Positions 60,485 to 64,000 of a DNA stretch of 64,000 bases are shown in pieces. The stretch is taken from the IMG/VR virus record IMGVR_UViG_3300042563_001986, positions 24,087 through 88,086 of that record; one strand, 5' to 3'. Below the pieces are notes generated by a model that saw nothing but the letters and a program-made list of their open reading frames with translations, was not told the DNA's origin and did no database searches. Position 1 is the stretch's first letter. Each line of letters starts with the position of its first letter. Source of the DNA: a virus. The position numbers and the translations under genes are program-made.

Positions 60485-61105
60485 ATGCTTTATAATTTTT
60501 TTAATCTTATCTATTTGTTCTGTAAGTCTTTTATTACCACCGTAATCTTCTTTAAAGGATTTCTTAATCTCTTTACCAACACCACTTGTAATATCATTTG
60601 CGATTGAAAATGGGGATAGTAAAGTATCTAAGAATATATTACCAGAACCAACGTCTTTATTACCGACATCAATTTTATTAATCTCTTTTTTAGGGTCTTC
60701 TTTTTTAGGGTCTTCTTTTTTTGGTCCCTCTTTTTTAGAGTCTTCTTTTTTAGGTTTAAACCCTTCCATATATTTTGACACGTCTAATTTTTTATCATCA
60801 TCGTTTTTAATTGAGTACCCAATTCTATCGTCAGTGAAATGTCCAATAATTTGACCTTGTTTTATTCTATCTCCTGGTGAAACAAATGACTTACCAACAT
60901 TACAAAATTCAGAATATACATTATCACCATTAAACTCATGTTTAATTTTAATTAAGTTTTCACAAGAAGGAGTTCTGTCAAAAACAATAACACCATCATA
61001 TGGATTTATTAATTTTGAATTTGGGTATGAAATTAAATCAACAGATTTTGACATTATTGATGATTTCATATTACCGTATGGTGCTGGATTAATAAATCTT
61101 TCCAT
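60482..61105 (-). CDS. Degenerate M23 peptidase-like protein with Lys-Glu-Asp repeat
   Basis: 207 residues. Residues 30-120 keep the M23 beta fold outline: LINPYDGVIVFDRT, LIKIKHEFNGDNVYSEFCNVG, VSPGDRIKQGQIIGHF. The final HxH is replaced (DRIGYSIKNDD), so peptidase activity is unlikely. Residues 125-155 repeat KKEDP/KKEGP. The C-terminus has FLDTLLSPFS and a helical end RLTEQIDKIKKIIKH, similar to the tail of the M15 protein encoded just upstream; their genes overlap by one nt. Perhaps a wall-binding partner of that enzyme. Confidence 0.7.
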   Translation of the reverse strand: MERFINPAPYGNMKSSIMSKSVDLISYPNSKLINPYDGVIVFDRTPSCENLIKIKHEFNGDNVYSEFCNVGKSFVSPGDRIKQGQIIGHFTDDRIGYSIKNDDDKKLDVSKYMEGFKPKKEDSKKEGPKKEDPKKEDPKKEINKIDVGNKDVGSGNIFLDTLLSPFSIANDITSGVGKEIKKSFKEDYGGNKRLTEQIDKIKKIIKH

Positions 61106-61773
61106 TATAATAAATTTTTAATTCTTTTAATATCCTCAACCAATTTATTTGTAGGTTCTTCTCCTTCTTTAAAACCTAATGTGTTTAATAATGGGTTTAA
61201 AAAACTTTGAATAACATTATTACTCTCTGATGAGCTTTCAAAATCAATATTATCATAATTTTCACCAGAGTCAGGTGTTTTTTGAGAATCGGGTTTAACC
61301 TCGGGTGAAACCTTACCGTTACTATCTGATACCCCTGTATCTGAATTTCTTGAGACGTGTACATGGTGATGATGGTTTGGGAATCCGAAAGTTAAAACCG
61401 CTTTATCATTACCTGATTCACTATTCTTAACATACCCAAGACTCTCTAATTCAGAGACAAATCTCATAATATCATCGTAAATACCTTTTTGTTTTGCGGC
61501 TTTTTCACTACCAAAACCTTGTCCATTAACCATCGCAATATCAACGGCTAAACCTTTTTCATGTCGAGAACCTTTATCGTGGCCACTAACTGCGGTTGTA
61601 ATACTAACCTTAACATTGGCTTTTTTGGCTGCGGTATCAACATCCTTCAATAAGGATGGATTTATCTTATCCGATAACGGATTACTTCTACCAACAACAA
61701 ATGGTTTGAAGTCAGTATTAGTATAATCTGAAGGGTTTGGTGTTTGTAAAGTTTCGTTTAGGAATCGTCTCAT
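61105..61773 (-). CDS. M15-type peptidase (DD-carboxypeptidase-like), probable wall hydrolase
   Basis: 222 residues. The zinc motif is complete: TAVSGHDKGSRHEKGLAVDIAM (SxHxxGxAxD) near residue 65, and NHHHHVHVSRN near 130. This matches M15 DD-peptidases and several phage endolysins, which cut peptide crosslinks in peptidoglycan. There is no signal peptide. C-terminal tail SFLNPLLNTLGFKEGEEP then VEDIKRIKNLL. With the degenerate M23 protein it may form the lysis or tail-associated wall-digesting pair. Late element just upstream. Confidence 0.85.
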   Translation of the reverse strand: MRRFLNETLQTPNPSDYTNTDFKPFVVGRSNPLSDKINPSLLKDVDTAAKKANVKVSITTAVSGHDKGSRHEKGLAVDIAMVNGQGFGSEKAAKQKGIYDDIMRFVSELESLGYVKNSESGNDKAVLTFGFPNHHHHVHVSRNSDTGVSDSNGKVSPEVKPDSQKTPDSGENYDNIDFESSSESNNVIQSFLNPLLNTLGFKEGEEPTNKLVEDIKRIKNLL

Positions 61774-61777
61774 CTTA

Positions 61778-61784
61778 ATAAATA
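61778..61784 (-). promoter_or_regulatory. TATTTAT element before the M15 peptidase
   Basis: Coding-strand TTATATTTATTAAGATG, four nt from the ATG. Confidence 0.55.
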
Positions 61785-61802
61785 TAATGAGATTCGGAAT
61801 TG

Positions 61803-62408
61803 TTACCCGTTTAGGTGACCCATAAGAACTCCACCGATTGCGGTTGCATGAACTTGTAGGTGATTTATAGATTCCATATCAAGTTTTGTTTTTCTTTTAG
61901 TATAATCAATACCTAAAGTACCAATGAATTTATCGTCAATGGTTTTAATTGCAAATAAGAAACCTGATTTGCATCCTGTATCTTCAGCAATATATTTTAA
62001 ACCAAATGTTGAGATTGTATCGTCTTTAAAGTCAGAAATTTCAATTACATCATTTTCATATAATTGATTAATAGACTTACTAAATAAATTAACAGGGATA
62101 TTTTGAAAATTTAATTGGATTGAATTTACTGATGGTGCGACAGATTCATAAATAACACTGAATTTTGCCATTGATTTACCCGTGGGGTAAAAGTGACCTC
62201 CATTATGGAATTGAGTAATCCAAACTCTATCGGCTTTGAATTCTTCTTTGATGTGTTCAATCTTTGAGGTAATCAATTCACTAACTTGTAGTGCTTCTTT
62301 AACCATATCAGGTTTTTCTTTGTTCTTCTCAAATTTGTTTTTTGCGTATAGAAGAATAACTGGACCTAATACACCTGTTATAAACGCTACAATAACTTCT
62401 GTTGACAT
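61803..62408 (-). CDS. Membrane-anchored GAF-like protein
   Basis: 201 residues from the ATG at 62408 (a TTG at 62414 is less likely). One N-terminal membrane helix (VIVAFITGVLGPVILLYAKN), a charged linker helix, then a GAF-like sensor domain: RVWITQFHNGGHFYPTGKSMAKFSVIYE, SGFLFAIKTIDDKFIGTLGIDYTKR. Such a protein could sense a small molecule at the membrane. Located beside the cell-wall hydrolase genes, it is also a holin or lysis-timing candidate. Fold call moderate, role speculative. Confidence 0.7.
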   Translation of the reverse strand: MSTEVIVAFITGVLGPVILLYAKNKFEKNKEKPDMVKEALQVSELITSKIEHIKEEFKADRVWITQFHNGGHFYPTGKSMAKFSVIYESVAPSVNSIQLNFQNIPVNLFSKSINQLYENDVIEISDFKDDTISTFGLKYIAEDTGCKSGFLFAIKTIDDKFIGTLGIDYTKRKTKLDMESINHLQVHATAIGGVLMGHLNG

Positions 62409-62426
62409 TAGCAATAATTTTTTATA

Positions 62427-62433
62427 ATAAATA
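62427..62433 (-). promoter_or_regulatory. TATTTAT element before the membrane GAF-like gene
   Basis: Coding-strand TTATATTTATTATA, 18 nt upstream of the ATG at 62408. Confidence 0.5.
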
Positions 62434-62442
62434 TAATGATAA

Positions 62443-62472
62443 CAAAAAAAAACACGACTTTATGTCGTGTTT
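62443..62472 (-). terminator. Terminator after the Rnl1-like gene
   Basis: Minus-strand AACACGACATAAAGTCGTGTT hairpin followed by a T-run. Confidence 0.88.
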
Positions 62473-63554
62473 TATAGTTTTTCAAACTTTGGTTTGAGTA
62501 AATTCCATATGATATGGTCATATGGTTTTTGGTCCCACATAGCAAAACAGATAGATTTTACTTTAGGATGAACATCACATTTTACCAAATGTTCTGCAAA
62601 TTCTTTTTTACTATATTCTTTTTCGTTATCACCATACTTACCGTATCGGAAATAATCATGAGTCTTACCAGCATATTCTGAATAACGATAAAACTGATAA
62701 TTCAGTTCCTGAACATACATTTTTATTTTCTTGTAGAACTCATCAGGAACATCTTTTATTATTTCCTCCATATCACCACCAGAACTTAAAACTTCCCAAA
62801 CCGCAGTTGTAGATACGTTAGTCATTATTTTATGAAGACGAAGGTATTCTTCACCTTTTATTTTCATCCTATTACCATTTGAAAATCTAACAACAAAACC
62901 CTCTTTAGAATCTGCTATCATACGTTTCAAAAAAGTATAATCTTTGATACCGTCGTATTTTTTAACAATGTTTAACTCAAGATTATTTAATAAATTTTTA
63001 AACCTAACATCGTTATTATTACCTAAATGGATATCAACCTCAACACCACTTTCAGTGTGTATCATCCCTAATAAAACTAAATCCTCAAAATCATAAGAAC
63101 AAACTATTCTGTTTTCAGGATAGATTATCTCAAACAAATAAGTGTAATCAGAATGTAATTTATTATAGTCGTATTTCTGAAGTAACTCAGTACCTTTAAC
63201 CGCCTGGTCAGAAGTGAAAGAACCACGAGTTGCAAGAACCCATTCTCCTTTATAGTTGAATAGGATTCCTAAAGAACCGTCCATTTTTTCATATACTTCA
63301 AAATCTGAAGTTGAGGTATGTCGGTTTTCTTCTATGTTAAAGAATTTTTTAAATGGTCTTGCAACCACAACTCCGTTATCATCGGTAACTAAACCTCGGC
63401 ATTGCACAGTGATATCATCCCATAACTTATATTGGTCACCAGTCACCCCATATTGTACTTTTGGAGTGTAGTTCCATATAGTTAAAGGAAGGGTTGGGTG
63501 CGATTGTTTTTGTACCAAACCCTCATCATAATATTTGTTCAATCTTTCTAACAT
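62472..63554 (-). CDS. RNA ligase, T4 Rnl1-like
   Basis: 360 residues. Nucleotidyltransferase motifs in order: motif I FEVYEKMDGSLG with adenylated Lys90, YLFEIIYPENRIV (motif III region), KEGFVVRFSNG (motif IV) and RMKIKGEEYLRLH (motif V); the upstream CRGLV is also typical. It seals 5'-phosphate and 3'-hydroxyl RNA ends, in T4 to repair tRNAs cut by host defence nucleases. No polynucleotide kinase gene is seen in this window. Its terminator lies downstream at 62443-62472. Confidence 0.9.
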   Translation of the reverse strand: MLERLNKYYDEGLVQKQSHPTLPLTIWNYTPKVQYGVTGDQYKLWDDITVQCRGLVTDDNGVVVARPFKKFFNIEENRHTSTSDFEVYEKMDGSLGILFNYKGEWVLATRGSFTSDQAVKGTELLQKYDYNKLHSDYTYLFEIIYPENRIVCSYDFEDLVLLGMIHTESGVEVDIHLGNNNDVRFKNLLNNLELNIVKKYDGIKDYTFLKRMIADSKEGFVVRFSNGNRMKIKGEEYLRLHKIMTNVSTTAVWEVLSSGGDMEEIIKDVPDEFYKKIKMYVQELNYQFYRYSEYAGKTHDYFRYGKYGDNEKEYSKKEFAEHLVKCDVHPKVKSICFAMWDQKPYDHIIWNLLKPKFEKL

Positions 63555-63581
63555 ACCACAAAGGTAATACTTTTTTATTAA

Positions 63582-63800
63582 TTACCAACTATCAACGTCG
63601 GTTAAATCTAATTCTGTTTTTGTTTTGTGACTATAAACCACAAGACCACTCCCAATTCCTGTTGGGGTTACTTTCCAAGTGAATGCACCATATTCACCAT
63701 AAATTGCTTTAATGTGTAATAACCATTCATCATACATTTCCTGTTGTTTCTCATTAAGTTCCTCGTGAATTATAGTTTTTCTTATTTTCTTCTCTTCCAT
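63582..63800 (-). CDS. Hypothetical protein, 72 residues
   Basis: Not recognised. Helical N-terminal half (HEELNEKQQEMYDEWLLHIKAIY), then GAFTWKVTPTGIGSGLVVYSHKT. Wedged between two RNA ligase genes with start/stop overlap to the upstream one, so it may belong to the RNA-repair set. Confidence 0.7.
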   Translation of the reverse strand: MEEKKIRKTIIHEELNEKQQEMYDEWLLHIKAIYGEYGAFTWKVTPTGIGSGLVVYSHKTKTELDLTDVDSW

Positions 63801-64000
63801 TACTTCTCGTTTAATAAGAATTTATTACTGATAACTTTGAAACTGATTGTTCTATCATTAGAACGAATAACAACCCCTTCTCTATCAAATTTTGAATTCA
63901 ACACAGATTTGTCTTCGGCGTATTTCAATAACTCTTCAATAGTGTCAGGTAATACGAAAAACTCATCAACAATTGGAACCATTTTAATCCCCATAATACC
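63800..64000 (-). CDS. C-terminal part of a second RNA ligase (partial)
   Basis: The frame is open to the window edge; 66 or more residues are visible. DREGVVIRSNDRTISFKVISNKFLL holds ligase motifs IV (EGVVIR) and V (SFKVISNKFL) of the Rnl2/DraRnl-type RNA ligases. The rest, including the motif I lysine, lies outside the window. Distinct from the Rnl1-like gene next door. Confidence 0.72.
   Translation of the reverse strand, partial: GIMGIKMVPIVDEFFVLPDTIEELLKYAEDKSVLNSKFDREGVVIRSNDRTISFKVISNKFLLNEK

Overview
This window looks like part of the genome of a large, AT-rich, T4-like contractile-tailed phage infecting a Bacteroidota (probably flavobacterial) host. The T4-type head set is recognisable: terminase large subunit, portal, prohead protease, acidic scaffold, gp23-like major capsid protein, a gp5-like baseplate OB-fold protein, a gp55-like late sigma factor and PhoH. 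The host assignment rests on Bacteroidota-type promoters (TTTG, about 19-20 nt, TAnnTTTG), on the lack of recognisable Shine-Dalgarno sequences before the starts, and on a Bacteroidota-style signal peptide and lipoprotein.

Layout. 1-11726 (minus): host-recognition module, with a giant collagen-like fibre running off the left edge, a LamG protein, a PT-repeat protein and a 1001-residue Cys/Thr-rich LamG protein. 11777-14397 (plus): small virion-type genes including a WYL-like protein. 14510-26344 (plus): glycan module (five glycosyltransferase-like proteins, cytidylyltransferase, truncated DegT aminotransferase, methyltransferase, hexapeptide acyltransferase, MaoC dehydratase) interleaved with an exonuclease, dUTPase and PhoH, ending in the gp55-like sigma factor. 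26370-32654 (plus): baseplate and tail genes. 32776-37719: accessory genes including methylglyoxal synthase, an OmpA-like virion protein, an annexin-like protein and a small RNA. 37767-53584 (mostly minus): head-assembly module, interrupted by a plus-strand ribosomal protein bS21 gene. 53690-55732 (plus): ClpC/ClpA-type unfoldase. 55795-58008 (minus): metallopeptidase and an unknown protein. 58030-60130: an RNA locus with a tmRNA (plus) facing a roughly 1.3 kb highly structured non-coding RNA (minus). 60270-64000: lipoprotein, cell-wall peptidase-like proteins, a membrane GAF-like protein and two RNA ligases.

Regulation. A coding-strand TATTTAT element lies just upstream of about 20 genes or operons, nearly all virion or lysis genes. 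It is the best candidate for the late promoter read by the gp55-like sigma factor. A different set (Clp, tmRNA, giant RNA, a small RNA at 37.2 kb, a gene at 32.8 kb) has host-type TAnnTTTG boxes. The tmRNA and giant RNA leaders both carry a boxA-like antitermination element (GTTCTTTRACA), as rRNA operons do.

Most interesting: the giant RNA with three tandem promoters, boxA, five stable tetraloop hairpins and an intrinsic terminator. Next is the translation/proteolysis kit of tmRNA with an atypical tag, a ClpC-like unfoldase with a possible ClpP-docking loop, and bS21.
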